Origin: Drosophila miranda
Taxonomy: Eukaryota; Arthropoda; Insecta; Diptera; Drosophilidae
Direction: 5' to 3'
Length of the DNA: 64,000 bases
Assembly (NCBI RefSeq): GCF_003369915.1
Contig: NC_046677.1
Location: 22,338,913-22,402,912, forward strand
Positions 1 through 12,600 of the stretch are shown here, piece after piece. Both the position numbers and the translations under genes were made by a program. Each line of letters begins with the position of its first letter. Positions within the stretch are counted from its first letter, which is position 1. The notes under the pieces were generated by a model. The model had not been told where the DNA came from and did no database searches. It saw nothing but the letters and a program-made list of their open reading frames with translations.

Positions 1-1962
1 TTCACAGGAGTACCATGTGAAATCGTTTTCAAATTCATCGTTTCTTTGAAATTTATAAAAGTTAATTGACAGAAAAGCAAATAAAATCCATAAAAATAAA
101 TTTGAAGCCATAAATAAATAAAAATATTATGTCTTAATTAAAGAGTACTAATCTTGTAGATTGTGAGAGCTGGAAAAACTGCAATTGCCTTGTAGGTCTT
201 CATAAATCTTTCGGTATAGAAAAACCTATACCATTTAGACTTAATCCAATATAGGGCTCCTATTCATTCCTTATGATATTTTCTTTTAAACTACATAATT
301 TTTTATGTTCATATTCGTATTAAAGCGTACAACTTAATATACCTTACATAGATAAAGAAAGAACTAACAAGGCCCATCCGCTATCGAAAGCTATACAGAT
401 ATGGGGCTCCTTCAGTCTTCTTCTACTCATATTTTTCCAAGTTCACACCTTCTTGAAAACATTAAAACTATTTCTTCAATAAAATCTACGATCAGCAATG
501 TTGGGTGGATGGAAATTGAATTATTCGACCCACTTTTCATCGATCGGATATATAGAAAACATTTGCTGTTTTTTTTTTTTTTGTATTTTTCATTTATTTG
601 TTTTTATAATAAATTAGAATTTTCATTACTGCAGCTTAACATTCGGGTTCGTTTCATTCTTCTTCATTTAACTTTAAGACTAAGACTTGTGACACAAATT
701 TTAAGCCAAATTCGCGAAGGCTCACATGAAGTTGACAAGAATTTATGTTTTTTTTTGTGGGGGGTTCTCCTGTTTCTCATGCTTATTTTCAGTTTCGTTT
801 TTTTGATTTTGTGTTGGACATTAACCAACAAATATGATGAAATTTTCATAGCTTAGACCTAAATGTACTATTTGCTTAAATAATTATGTTTAAACATTTA
901 GCATTCGCAAATCGCACAATTTGTTGCCGTTTGCCTTTTTGCATTTTGTTTTTCTCTTATTTTCGTTCTGTTCTGCTTTGTTCTGTTAAAATGCAACCAC
1001 TACAAACTAACAATACTTGGCTATATATATATATATATCGAAATATATATATATTTATACATATATATAGTGTGTATATAGAGCATGCCATTATCTCGGG
1101 GTCTCATCGCGCTTAGCATTGTAGATTGAGTTTGTTTGAAGTGTCGGTTCTGTATCGGGTTCGACTGTAAACGGGCGCCAAAAAGGGTGGGGGGGGGGGG
1201 GGGGGTGTTTGGGGAGTTAGATCAAAGAGGAGTTATACAAAAAGAACGAAAGAATTGCTCACAATTGTTTCGATTGGTTGTTACAAAAATATTGTACACA
1301 GTAAATATTTTGTATAATCGTTTTTATCAAATTTCCCCCTAGCCAAAGACCTGGCAATCGTTATATATATTATTATTTTTGTTACTGTTTTGCGCTTGCT
1401 CGACATCTTAATGAATTTTCTAAAACAAAAATTCAGGGCACGCCCTCTTGCTTTTATTGTTTTTTTTTTTTTTTTTTTTTTTTTGGTATGTTCTGAGATA
1501 TGAAATACTTGAGGAATTTGTAGATACATTTGTCTAAAGCAAAGCCAAACGAACAGGTGCCAAACGTAAATGCAGTTAATAAAAAACGATAAACAATTGC
1601 TCTAATCCTAACTAAAATGCAGCTACTTATACCTTAAATTACACATTTTCTTCTTCACTTAGAGACTAGGACATAAATATGTAGAAATGCCGAATTTCGC
1701 GGGGAGGATTTTCATATGTGTTTCATGTGTATGGGTATGGGTATGGGTTTCGTGGGTGAATGTGTGGGGGGATTTGTGACTAAATTTTAGTTGAATTTTA
1801 AATTCAATTTCAGATTTTTGTTTTTTTTTTTGGTGGCTTTGCTTTGGGCCCAAGACTGTGCTGTGGGTCTTTTGCTTGCTTGTGTCGAAGACAATTGGAT
1901 TGGATTAATTTTAGATGCACCACAAATTTAGCATAGCTTTGCTTTGATATTTTTTTTTGCAG
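1..1962. other. Non-coding AT-rich stretch, probable 3' UTR and downstream flank
   Basis: No convincing exon is visible. It lies 3' of the alternative last exon of the minus-strand Gramd1B gene and contains several TTTATT strings (AATAAA on the minus strand, e.g. about 1,452-1,457), so part of it is plausibly 3' UTR. It also holds TA-rich microsatellite (about 1,021-1,078), a 17-G run (1,189-1,205) and a long T run (about 1,460-1,483). Short ORFs here are Phe/Leu-rich translations of T-runs and are not supported. Confidence 0.5.
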
Positions 1963-1998
1963 CTAGCGTACAATGACCTCAGCCAAAGTTTTTTCAGT
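1963..1998 (-). CDS. Gramd1B: Candidate alternative terminal coding exon of Gramd1B
   Basis: On the minus strand a strong acceptor (pyrimidine-rich, ending TTTTTCAG) precedes 36 nt that read TEKTLAEVIVR and then stop (TAG). Inside the last main exon of Gramd1B there is a donor-like AAG/GTGAGC (exon end 3,544). Splicing from it to this exon is phase 0 to phase 0 and would end the protein ...ELLKKTEKTLAEVIVR instead of ...MSMHTEF. Splice signal and phase are seen directly; use of the exon is inferred. Confidence 0.5.
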   Translation of the reverse strand, partial: TEKTLAEVIVR

Positions 1999-2616
1999 CT
2001 GAAAAACAAAAACGTTTGGGTGAGCAGGTTAAAAGAATAGAAGAAAAATGCATGGAGAACCAAAATCTCATTCCATGCGGAAATAATCAAATTACAGGAT
2101 TAGTGAACACAAAGGGGTTAGTCGTGGTTAGTAAAAAGAGTGAATTCCCAGAGGGTTTAACAGAGGAGAACATTTAAGAAATAAACCAAAATTTACTTAC
2201 AAAAATTAACGAATTTTGAGTGTGAGTTTGTCTCAGTATTTGAGTACATTTTTCATCTTTCTGAACTTCTGAATTTCTGAATTTAGTGAATTTTGTTTGA
2301 TTTGATTTGGACAGCACAAAATGGGGGTTTGATTATGCATTACATTTCATTCGCGTCTCAGTCGAACATTTAACATATTGTGTTCGGCTTGGGTTTCTTT
2401 TTGGGTCTATGGAATACAAAAACCTAGAGCTAAAGAGTCGTCTACTCTGGTTGCAATTTAGGTGGAAGATTCATTGGGTTTATGTTGCCGATGTTTCCAC
2501 ATCAGTCTGCACCAGAGTAAACGCTTCTTGAACAGAGACAAGGAGAACATGCAACAATATTGTTTAAGTTTTTACGTCTTTCTAACTAAGAGATCAGTTA
2601 CAAATGCCCGCTAGTA
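1999..2616. other. Non-coding, probable Gramd1B intron or 3' region
   Basis: This lies between the alternative last exon and the TIR element starting near 2,617. It is AT-rich with runs of G-rich telomere-like strings nearby, but I see no exon or other signal in it. If the alternative last exon is used it is intronic. Confidence 0.4.
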
Positions 2617-3306
2617 CAGTGCGTTTCACTACGTTAAGGCAAACAATTTTCAATTAGATTTCACTCGGAATTTTCGAGCAGGTGGAGATTTCGTACGCAA
2701 AAAAGTTGTCTGTTTTATATATACGACTAATATAGTAGTAAAGGATGATAAAATCTATTTAAATATGGATCTCTAAGCCAAAGTGACTGTTTTCGAATAC
2801 ATCATGGGAATCTGTCTTCGAACTGTGTCAATTTCTGATCAGAATGGAAGCTATGAGGATATTATTGAATTGAATAAGGCTAGCTAAAGAAAATGATACT
2901 GTTTCCAGCTGTTCTTCTGCTGCCTCTACTCGCCATCAAACTTCGGCGTGCCCTACTCGTTGCGACAGTTTTCGGCATCACCTACTCGGTGCAAAAGCTT
3001 TCGGCGGTTCGCCAGGTTTCCGTTTCAAGTTCGTGTCTGCAGCATTCGGCAACAAAATCTTTCCCGAAAGCTTGACCACTGAAGCACGGAATTATAGCCC
3101 ACATTTGTAGTCCCTAGCTCATCCGTCTTTTAGGGGTATGGTACTGCTATTCGTTTTAGGAGAACATTTATGTGATAAGGAAACTATAAGGAACGATAGC
3201 TGGAGCCAATAAATATAACAAAAATTCCTAGAAGAACTCTGAGCAAACACTGTTTTCTGGGTTTATCTACTCCCAAAACTGCCTTATCGCTTTGAAACGC
3301 ACTGCA
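2617..3306. mobile_element. Degenerate TIR element (Tc1/mariner-like ends, non-autonomous)
   Basis: The left end reads CAGTGCGTTTCACTACGTTA preceded by TA, and the right end is its approximate reverse complement (...GCTTTGAAACGCACTG). Terminal sequences agree over the CAGTGCGTTTC core and then partly (…AAGGCA). Related ends occur at 17,193 and at 40,629-40,977. No transposase is recognisable in the roughly 690 bp; a 60-codon plus-strand ORF inside is not convincing. The TA flank suggests a Tc1/mariner-type element, which is inference. Confidence 0.5.
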
Positions 3307-3459
3307 TGTATACATGTATTGGTGTTTGTGTGTGTGTTTCGTGTGTGAGTGTTTGAGTGTTTTCAGTTACAATTAGTTGTCGCTTGCTGTTTGCTGCTGT
3401 TGGTGTGCTGCTGTGGTCGTGGTTGCTGTTGTAGTTGTTTTCACATTTTAATGAGATGC

Positions 3460-3664
3460 TTAAAATTCAGTGTGCATTGACATCGACTCAATGCTCTGAC
3501 GCAGCTGGTCATCTTTGTAGATCTTTTCGCAGACAATGCTCACCTTTTTCAGCAACTCGATGGCAGTTTGCAGCACTTGCTGCCATTTGCGCAGCTCGCC
3601 CTCATGCGATTGCTCCTGCTGACGCAACAGCTCCAGCCATTCCTCATTTGTGTTGGGAAGTTCC
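3460..3664 (-). CDS. Gramd1B: Gramd1B last main exon
   Basis: The acceptor TTCACAAG joins the preceding AA to give AAG GAA CTT. The 67 codons before the stop (TAA at 3,460-3,462) are charged and helical (EEWLELLRQQEQSHEGEL), a likely short coiled coil placed after the membrane helix, so lumenal if the anchor is single-pass. A second donor-like site after residue LLKK (3,544) could splice to the exon at 1,963-1,998. Confidence 0.8.
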
Positions 3665-6600
3665 CTTGTGAATCGAATAGAAATTGAGTGTTAAGAGGAA
3701 CTGTTCTACAAATGGAATGGTCTCGATACTCACTTTAAGGCCGCCAAACTGGGGAAGCGCGCCCGTCGACTGAGATCCACGTCAATCCGTTCCTCCAGCT
3801 TCCAGAGCTTAAGTAATAATATCACATTTAATGCCAGCATCAAGCACAGCAACAGTATAACAAACAATGACAAGCCCTTGTGTTTGAGGAATCTGTGTCC
3901 CTGTCCCTGGCCCAGGGCCAGTGGCAGGCTGCCAACGCCGCCGAGATCGACGCCGCCAAGGTGCTTCTGCAAATGCTGTTGCTGGTGGTGATGCTGCTGC
4001 TGCAGGCCCGACAACTGTTGCAACTTGCCGTGCTCGTGCAGCAGAGCATGTCCCGAGGCGGCCCCAACGGACCCCGACCCGGCGACGCCGCCACCAGACA
4101 GTAAATGTGACTCCAGCAGTGTATCGCTAATACCAGTTTGTGCCGTGCCGCTGCCGCCGCCAGCTGCTTCCTCCAAGGTGCGTATTTGTGTGGCGGTACC
4201 TGTGGAGAAGGGACGAGCGCAGAGAGAGGAATGGCAAATGGCACGGTTAGAAATCAAATCATTTGAAAGCATAATCCAAAATAAATATGAGCTAGAATCA
4301 GGTGCACGCATATGTATGCTAAGGTATGGCGAGGCAACAGAAACACAACAATTAAGATACAACATAAAATCGAGAGAACTATCAATAAAATTAAACTGCA
4401 ATAACAAAGCAAATCGGTACAGGAATAAGTTCGACATGGGGTTTTAGCAATTGCCAGCAAGAGGAATGGTTACCAAAAAGAATTATAATATAGGAATGCA
4501 AAAGAGTAAGCATATAAAAAGTTGAAAAAATTTTGTCTGGAATGATTGAAGAAAGCATTCGCGAAGAACCATTGGTGGACCATTTGGTGAAAATGTGGTT
4601 GGTACTCGAGAAGTTCTTCAGACTTAAAGGCTAATATAAAGTTTCCGCTATGAAATCATACAACATTAATGAATGCTCGAACCGCACAAGCGAATTCTGC
4701 AAAAGAAAATGTCTGACAACATAAGTTGCGTGTTCATGACGCGGAACAGTGACTCACGGACTCGAGCTCCAAAAGAAAATGCCAGAGAATTGACTCGCGA
4801 GTCGCAGATAAAGATTTGGTTGTTGTTGTCAAAAGGACTGCCCTCTGATGACCACACAAGTGTGCCCTGCACCAATCTTATGCTAAATCATGTGCATTCT
4901 ATGAGTTGAGTCATTACTCAATGCCGAGACAGGTGCCACAGGTGTGTACATTGTTCGATTTGATTGATTTTTGAAGATTAGATTGGCATTCAAATCTTTC
5001 CAATTAAAATCCATGACACGTGCAAAGATTTAGAACACACCATATGTTCCGACACCTGCATTCACTTGCCGCTGATAACAACACCTGCGGCAATATTGCT
5101 CTGATAACCTGGACAGCATTTATGGCACAGCTCCTTTTCAAACGGAAATCGGAGATAGGCTTACAAAGAAATTATTTATAACATAGAATGATTAAAGGAA
5201 AGCTTTAACTCTTCAAAAACACACAAATAAAACCTTCTCCTCTGGCAATGGCTTCCCATTATTCTACATAGCTGTCACTGGCTGTGTGTACCTTTACTCG
5301 ACTGAAATATGGCCTTACGATGATGGTTGTGCGGATGCTGATGCTGTGGCTGTTGGCTACTGGAGGTACTGTGATGATGATGGTGATGGTGGTGCATGTG
5401 CAGGTGCTGGTGCTGATGATGCTCATGTTGTTCCGACTGATGATGATGATGGTAATGATGTCGTGATGGCTCTAGTATGCTGTCATTGTCCGTGCTGGTG
5501 GCTGTTCCTGTTCCTGTTTCGGTTACAGCTGTCGAGTCTGTTGCTACAGCTGTCTTCCCTGCTGTTGCTGTTTTCGTTGTTGTTGATTGTTGATTTATGC
5601 CTGTTGTGGTGTATGTTGTTTGTAGCTTGTTGTAGCTTTTGCATATTGGAATTGGGTTTTCGTTGGAGGTTTTGTTGTAGCAGTTGTTGGAATGATTGGT
5701 ATGCATGCGTGAGTGGTTTTTTTTTTTGTGTGTGTGGTTAGAAGAAGCAATGGCAATGGCAAATGGCAATTGGCATTGGCAGTGTAAATATAGAATACAT
5801 ATGGAATAGACTATACTATTCCATATTTTTGTATAGAATTAAAGATTATGCTTTGCATTGTTGCTGTTGTTCTTGTTGTTGTTGTTGTTGTTGTGGTTGT
5901 TGCATTGTTAATTGTTTGTTATTGCTTACATCTAAATGCTTACCACGCCTCGGCCTCCGTCCCTTGCCCTTGGCAGGCGGTATACACGTCTCACTCTGGA
6001 GGGCATGCAACTGAGCGCCAAAGAAATCCTCAACACCCGCCCACGTATTCTTCTCGATGAATCCCTTGACAACGCCCCAAATCGATTTCTTATACTTGAT
6101 TTGGGTATGAATCGACAGCATGGTGTGATCATCGACCGTTCTATAGTAAAGGCATATTAATATTAATGCACACTGCACTGTCTTTAAAGGCGTCATACCT
6201 GGCCAAACAAAAATGTATGAGCACACTGAAGCTATCCGCATATGGAATGCCTGCATTAACACTATTTATGTCTATGGAATACAGTTCCCCAGGCTTGCTG
6301 CATGGCCTCATCGTCTGGTATTCGGTTACCTACAAAAACAATCAATTCATTTGTTTCCTTCTTTCTCTTGAGCGCACGAGTGTACCTTTGAGGTCTTGGG
6401 TCCCACAGAGGCGGCCAATTGTACGGTGACATTGACAACGCGCACACTGAGACCCTCCTCGTTCTTGGTCCATTCGCCCATGATCAAGTCCGTTGATTTG
6501 CGCATGGCATGGAAGTCCGTTACGAATTTTGATTTTGTGAACAGCAAATTGAATAGCGTGTCCACGCTGATGGGCAGAATGGTGTGGACAATTTGTCGGC

Positions 6601-9600
6601 CCTCGTGCGTCGATGTGCACTCGGTGGTGGCCACGAATCTGTGAAAGATTTCAACAAGATTAATAGCTGCACTAGCGAGTTCACTCCCCACACTTACGGC
6701 ACATTATTCTCCTCGGAATCGGACGAATCCGAGACATCTGTGGGTGCCTGCTCTTCGGCATTCTTGCCGACGAATTCTGCTTCGCGTTGCCGATGATTTT
6801 TGCTCATCTTTCGCTTGCTTTCCAACGTTGCCACTTGCTTAGCCTCTGCCGCGGCCGATAGGGAGGCTGCGGCTGCTGTTGCTGCTGCTGCCGCCGCTGC
6901 TGCTGCTGCGCCCGAGTTGGAACTCGTACTGATCTTCTTTTCCGCGCTCTTCTTATCACTGCCACTCGCCGTGGTCGTCAGGCTGAGGCTGCTGTTGTTT
7001 GTATTGTTAGTGGAAGCTGCTGCTGCTGTGGCTGCTGAACTTTCTGTGCTGTTCCTGTTGCTGCTGCCGGCGCTGCCGGGTACATTCATCATGGTGACGC
7101 CCACCGACTGCTCCGCTGGCTTCACGGAGCTCAGCGTGAGCTCTTTGGCATTCTGTTTCATCTTCTTGCTCAGCTTTCGGTTACTGTCTTTGTTGTTGTC
7201 CGAGCCACTGGCCGAGGCGTTGGCCGAATTCGAAGATTTTGAAGAGTTGAAAAAATATTTCGTTTTTGATTTGCGTGGTGCTGCTGCCCGGCCGCTGCCG
7301 CCGCTGCTGGCACTGCTGTTGCCGCTTAGGCGCTGCTGGGGCTGCTGTAGTTGTTGCTGCGACTGATTCGATTGGTCGTCATCAATGGCGGTTTGAAACT
7401 CCACATCGGTCTCCGTATCCTTATGCAGTGTGGGATCAATATAGTCCTCGTCGTCGGTGGTCAGGCCAAGCTCTTCGCCATAGCAGTTGTGGACGTATTT
7501 CCAAATCTCTTGCGGCGAGAATTGCTTGTTCATCAACGTGTTCTGCCAGACACGGAAGAGCATCAAGAAGGACTTGTCGCGCGATGTGAATGTGGCAAAG
7601 AAGTACTTGTCCTTGCCACTGGCTATCGATATCGCATTGGGTATCACCAAGGCGGTCTTCTCTTTGGTTATGGCCGTCACATCCTTCCACTTGATGCTCA
7701 CATAGGTCTCCCAGCTGAAGATGTTGGCATGGAAGCAAACGTAGTTCTGTGAGACATACAGACGGCCCTGGACCAATATATCCCGTTGCAGGGCGCACGA
7801 GTAATCTACGAATAAATTGAATTTTAAATTGATTCGAGTCGAGTGTGTGGGTGTGGGTGTGGGTGTGGGGGCTGGTGTGACCTACCCACAATCAGTCGCT
7901 CATCGTTTGGCACGTCCTTGAAGAGCTTCTTAAAGTCCTCGGCTCGGGACTTGTAGTTGGGATAAATGACGTTGTACCAGGACTTTTTTTTGGCCCGCTC
8001 CGACAGCCTCGAGGGCTTGGCTGACTTCTCGTTGGAGTTGGAGCTGCTGCTCACCTGTGGATCGGCGGTGCCTCGGTCAACGCGCAAAATGCTCAACTCA
8101 TGCGGCGTCAGCTCGTTGCTTAGCTTGTTCTGTGCGGTGTCCTGCAGGGAAAGGGAGAGTTGATCCATTACCATTAAAATTTCCATTCAACCATTAAGCA
8201 ACTTTATCGTCGGCTACCCGTCGCAACAATTGTTTTATTTCTGCTGCTGCCGCTGTCGCTGTCAATTTATTTGGTGATTCACCTCTGGTTCAGAGGAAAC
8301 TACTTTCGGCCAGGTGTTTAGGTTTTACTTTCTTATCAAGCCCACACGCCTATCGTCTGTATATGACCCCACCAATTATTAGCAACAAATTCGCGACACT
8401 CGTGCTGTTATTTTATTTTTTTTTTTCTCTGTTTTCTACCTTGATATTGTATCCGTGGAGACGCTCCGTCGCTCATTGAATACCGCTTTGCTATTGCCAG
8501 CCACGGGCCCACACACGACACAGAAACAAAAAAAAATTTATAGAAAATCTTATCAATGGGGCGGCAAAGGCAGAAAAAGCTTCGACCGAAAATTTATGTC
8601 GCGAGCTTTTCGCTTTTTGCTCTCTGCTTTTGCCTGACGCTGAAGGGTAATTCTAATCAGCTGCGGCACGTTGGATAGGTGATAGGGTATGCCCATACAT
8701 TATAGACATACTTACATATGCATATGCGCGTACACTGACACATTTGTGTGTGCCGACTATCAATTGGAACGATTAGATTGAGCCCGCAAACACTGACGTT
8801 CGATATATGCAGTTATTAAACTGTGACTGATGTCTCATTTTGTCATGTCTTGTCTGCCAAATCTATCTATCCATCCATCTGTCAAGCCATCGATTCATCA
8901 ATCACTCGTGCGGTCGATCTGCTGTCTTGGACTGGATTTCACACCTTCGCTGGTTGTGTGCTAATGGCTTAAGCAAATCCCACAGTACGTAAAGCTTTTT
9001 CTTTGCCAATGCAAATAAAAACCGGAAATAGTTGACGGTCTTCTCGAGCATCTATTCCACACTTCAGAAAGTACAGGGTCACAGAGAAAGAACTGTAGAT
9101 ACATTCGAAGACTGCTGATTGATAACAATCTTCAAAATCGAATCAAAAGGTGTGATTTTTTTACAAATAATAATCAAACTCTGATTCTGCTTCGTCGAAG
9201 AACTCCACTTATGGCTTGACCATGCCTTTACCCTTGAAAATTCCATGGAAACAGGTGGTAAATCATAAAAAAAACTTACATTGATTGAGTTCTAATCAAA
9301 CTACGGTCTAATCGCTAGCATTTTTATCGCTGGCTTATGTACTTTGACCTTTCATATCAGAAATGATTTATACACCAATCCCGGGGGTTTGAAAGCTTTT
9401 GGCTTGGTCAAAAATGATCTATTTCTCTTAGGATATTTACATTACCGCATCTCCCTTTGAGGATACGGTCTTCATTAAAATTTCCACAGTCAGAAGACAC
9501 GCTAGTCCATTCGTTATAATGCTCAGAAGAACCCACTGATTCTTGCAGCCAAATAAAGCTTTTAAGGAGGCTTGCGAGACTTCCAGATCTTCGGAACATC

Positions 9601-12600
9601 CACTCCGGACTTCATAAAGCATGCAGGAAGCTTTTGAAACCATATTGACAATTTTTGTCTTTATAAACAAACGAGGGGGAACGTTGTGAGTTGCTGCGGA
9701 GACCGCAACTCTACAGTTATACCCGATACTAAGTCAGTATGGCTCTCCTCCGGCAGACGCCGCTAATATTAAACGACACGACAAGGAGTGCGTGCGAGAG
9801 AGACAGAAAATCAGTCTGAGCGTGACGTCGGGGGCTGCGTAGCCACTGCAAATTGATTTCTTCCTTTTGGCTATAAAAATGATCCGATCTGATCCAGATT
9901 CAGCAGTCTGATAGATAAGGTCATTATCTATGATTCTGCGTTTTACTCTAAGCAAAGCCGCCTATGCTACGTGTGTGTTAGAGAGAGACAGAGCGAGAAA
10001 GAATGAAATTGTTTTCTTGATTCTGGCTATAATAATTATACGATCTGGTTGAGATTTTACACTCTAGAACATATAGTCATCCTCTACGATTCTACGTTTT
10101 TGGTTTTCTCATATCTTTAAAATTGTGGATGCCACAGATTTTCGTCCTTTGTGGGGGCGGAAGTGGGCGGGGCGAAGTTTTGAAATATTTTTGTAGCAGT
10201 GACATATCACAGAAGTCTGGATCCAAAACATCGTTGCTCTAGATCTTATAGTCTTTGAGCACTAGGCGCTGAAGGGGACGGACGGACAGACGGACAGACA
10301 GACAGGGCTCAATCGACTCGGCTATTGATGCTGATCAAGAATATATATACTTTATGGGGTCGGAAACGATTCCTTCTGGACGTTACACACATCCACTTTT
10401 ACCACAAATCTAATATACCCCAATACTCATTTTGAGTATCGGGTATAAAAAGGTAGTCGCTTGCTGTTGTGAGTCATGTGTTGGAGGCTCGCTTTTCAAG
10501 TAGAAATCAAATTTAGATTCCCAGAAAAAGAATCGGAATTTTCACAGCTGTTTTTTCCTTTGAAATTCTAAAGACAGCCAGTCGCAGCTGAGAGGTGTAT
10601 TAGCCTTACATTGAGTCAAGGAGGTGCAGATAAGATAGCCCTGAAATTTTCGCATTTCCAGTGAATGACCCATGAGTATCTCCAACTAACAACTGGCTTT
10701 TTCCACCATGTTTTCGATATTCTGATATATTTCCTTCCTGTTTTCCCACCTAATACACAAATTGTCATCCGATGGCTCCACTCCACTCACCTCATCTCGT
10801 CCACTGCTCGATGTGGAGAGTTTGGGTTGACTGGCTCGTCCCTTGGAGCTGGTCGAGCTCTTGCGGCTGCTGGGACTGTCCCCGCAGGAGCCGCCTGCCT
10901 GGGCGAGTCCGTTCGAGTCGACGCTCTGTGACTGCAGTGGCTGATCCCTGGCCTGATCGCTTCCTACAATATTGATGGTAGGCGTTGAGGGCTGAGGGAC
11001 GTTGCTGCCGCTGCTGCTGTGGGCCAAATTCGTATTAGAGCTGGAAGTGGCTTGGGCTAGGCTTGGATTGCTGCCGCTGTTGATGCCATTGGATGAGGAG
11101 GAGGCAACCGACGGCTCATTGCGTTGCTGAGATCCTGAGGCTGCTGCCGCCGCTGCGACTGCTGTGGCGACAGTGGCCGCTGCTACAGTGCCTGCTGTGG
11201 ATACCGCCGCTGCTGTTGAGGTTGTTGTTGTGGAAGAGTTCTGTTTCGAAGACGCCGAAATGGAGATGCTGCTGTGCTCGAGGATGCCGGCAGCCTCCTG
11301 GATGGTCAGAAGTTTGCTGTTTGTTGTAGTTGTTGTAATTACGATCTCCTCGGTGATGGAATCGCGCCTGCAATGGTAGGGGGAAGACCCGAAATAAGTA
11401 TAGATTCCACATCCAAGTCCCATCTAAACAACTAATTAGATTTTTTTTGGATTAAATGGAAAAACTCTTTAACTAGGCATGCAAATTTTGGAATAAACGT
11501 ATTCTCTTACGGAATTGGACCAAGGCCTGGCTGGAGAGTTTCCTGAGCACTGGATGATCCCACCTACCTGTCGCCACCGTTGCTACAAGAAGCCGCGGCC
11601 GCCCTCTCCTCAGGCCTGTCTTCTCCGATCCTCTGATCCGGATCCGGATACTCCTCCTCCTGCGGCTGTTCCTGCTGCTGAGGAGTCGGCTCCTCCTGGC
11701 ACCTCTCTGGCGTTTGTTCGGCCAGTGGCGGTGTCTGTATCTGTGACTGTGACTGTGACTGTGACTCTGGCTGTGACTCGTGCTGTGTCTCAGCTAACAT
11801 GTTGGCATTGGCATTGGCATTGGCTGGGGGCTTACTACTGCACGGACTATCGGCAGTTCGGGCATTTGTTGTTGTTGGGTTGGTTATAGTATCAATATCT
11901 TTAATCCTACAATAAAATGCATAAACAAATCAAAAATAACGAATGCCAAATTAAAAGACATGCCTAAAGGAGGATAAGTCGTTAATAGCAACCGAAAAAT
12001 CGCACTTCTACTTTTGGGAAGGAAGATCTACAAAACCTACAAAAAAACAGCTAAATTTTTTAAAGGCAGGAAAAAGGTTGGAGCACAGACTAATAGGAAA
12101 ATTCACCCACTTTTATTGAATAGAGAAGAGACTACTTTATTTTACAAAGTGAGGAGAGTTTCCTTTCAAACCATCTCAAAAGGTGCACAGTTTATAGGAT
12201 TTTGGATAGAAATTACAGTGAGATTTGAAAATTAAAACAAATAGAACCAACAACAAACGAAGAGTTCACTGAAACGATATACCAACTCTTCTAATACGTT
12301 TAAGCATCCCTAAATTTACTTCCAGTTCAAGATCAAGAAGACCCTAAACGAGTGTGGACAGAACTTTCAAGAAACTGCCGATTTGAGTACAATTTGCAAA
12401 CCCTGACAAGTAATATCAAACACAAAACAACCATTATAAACGAAATTCTACTCGAGCATCAATGCGCTGAATCATGCCCAAGAAATTTAGTTTTTTTTGC
12501 AATCTTGCGACATAGAAGGGTGTCGGGTCTCGATCTACGTGGTGCGTCACCAAAGACTGAGTATTTGTTTGTAGAAAATTGTGGGACCCAGACGAGCTGA

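Noticed and set aside
5284-5741. Plus-strand Met/Val- and Asp/Cys-rich ORFs
   Set aside because: Translations of the GAT/CAT repeat opposite the His-rich frame; not genes.
6800-7366. 188-aa plus-strand ORF (Ala/Leu-rich)
   Set aside because: It is the antisense of the Ala/Ser-rich Gramd1B linker; low complexity and no start context or splice signals.
9408-9670. Two overlapping minus-strand ORFs next to the dispersed element
   Set aside because: Different frames, no transposase motif or splice support.
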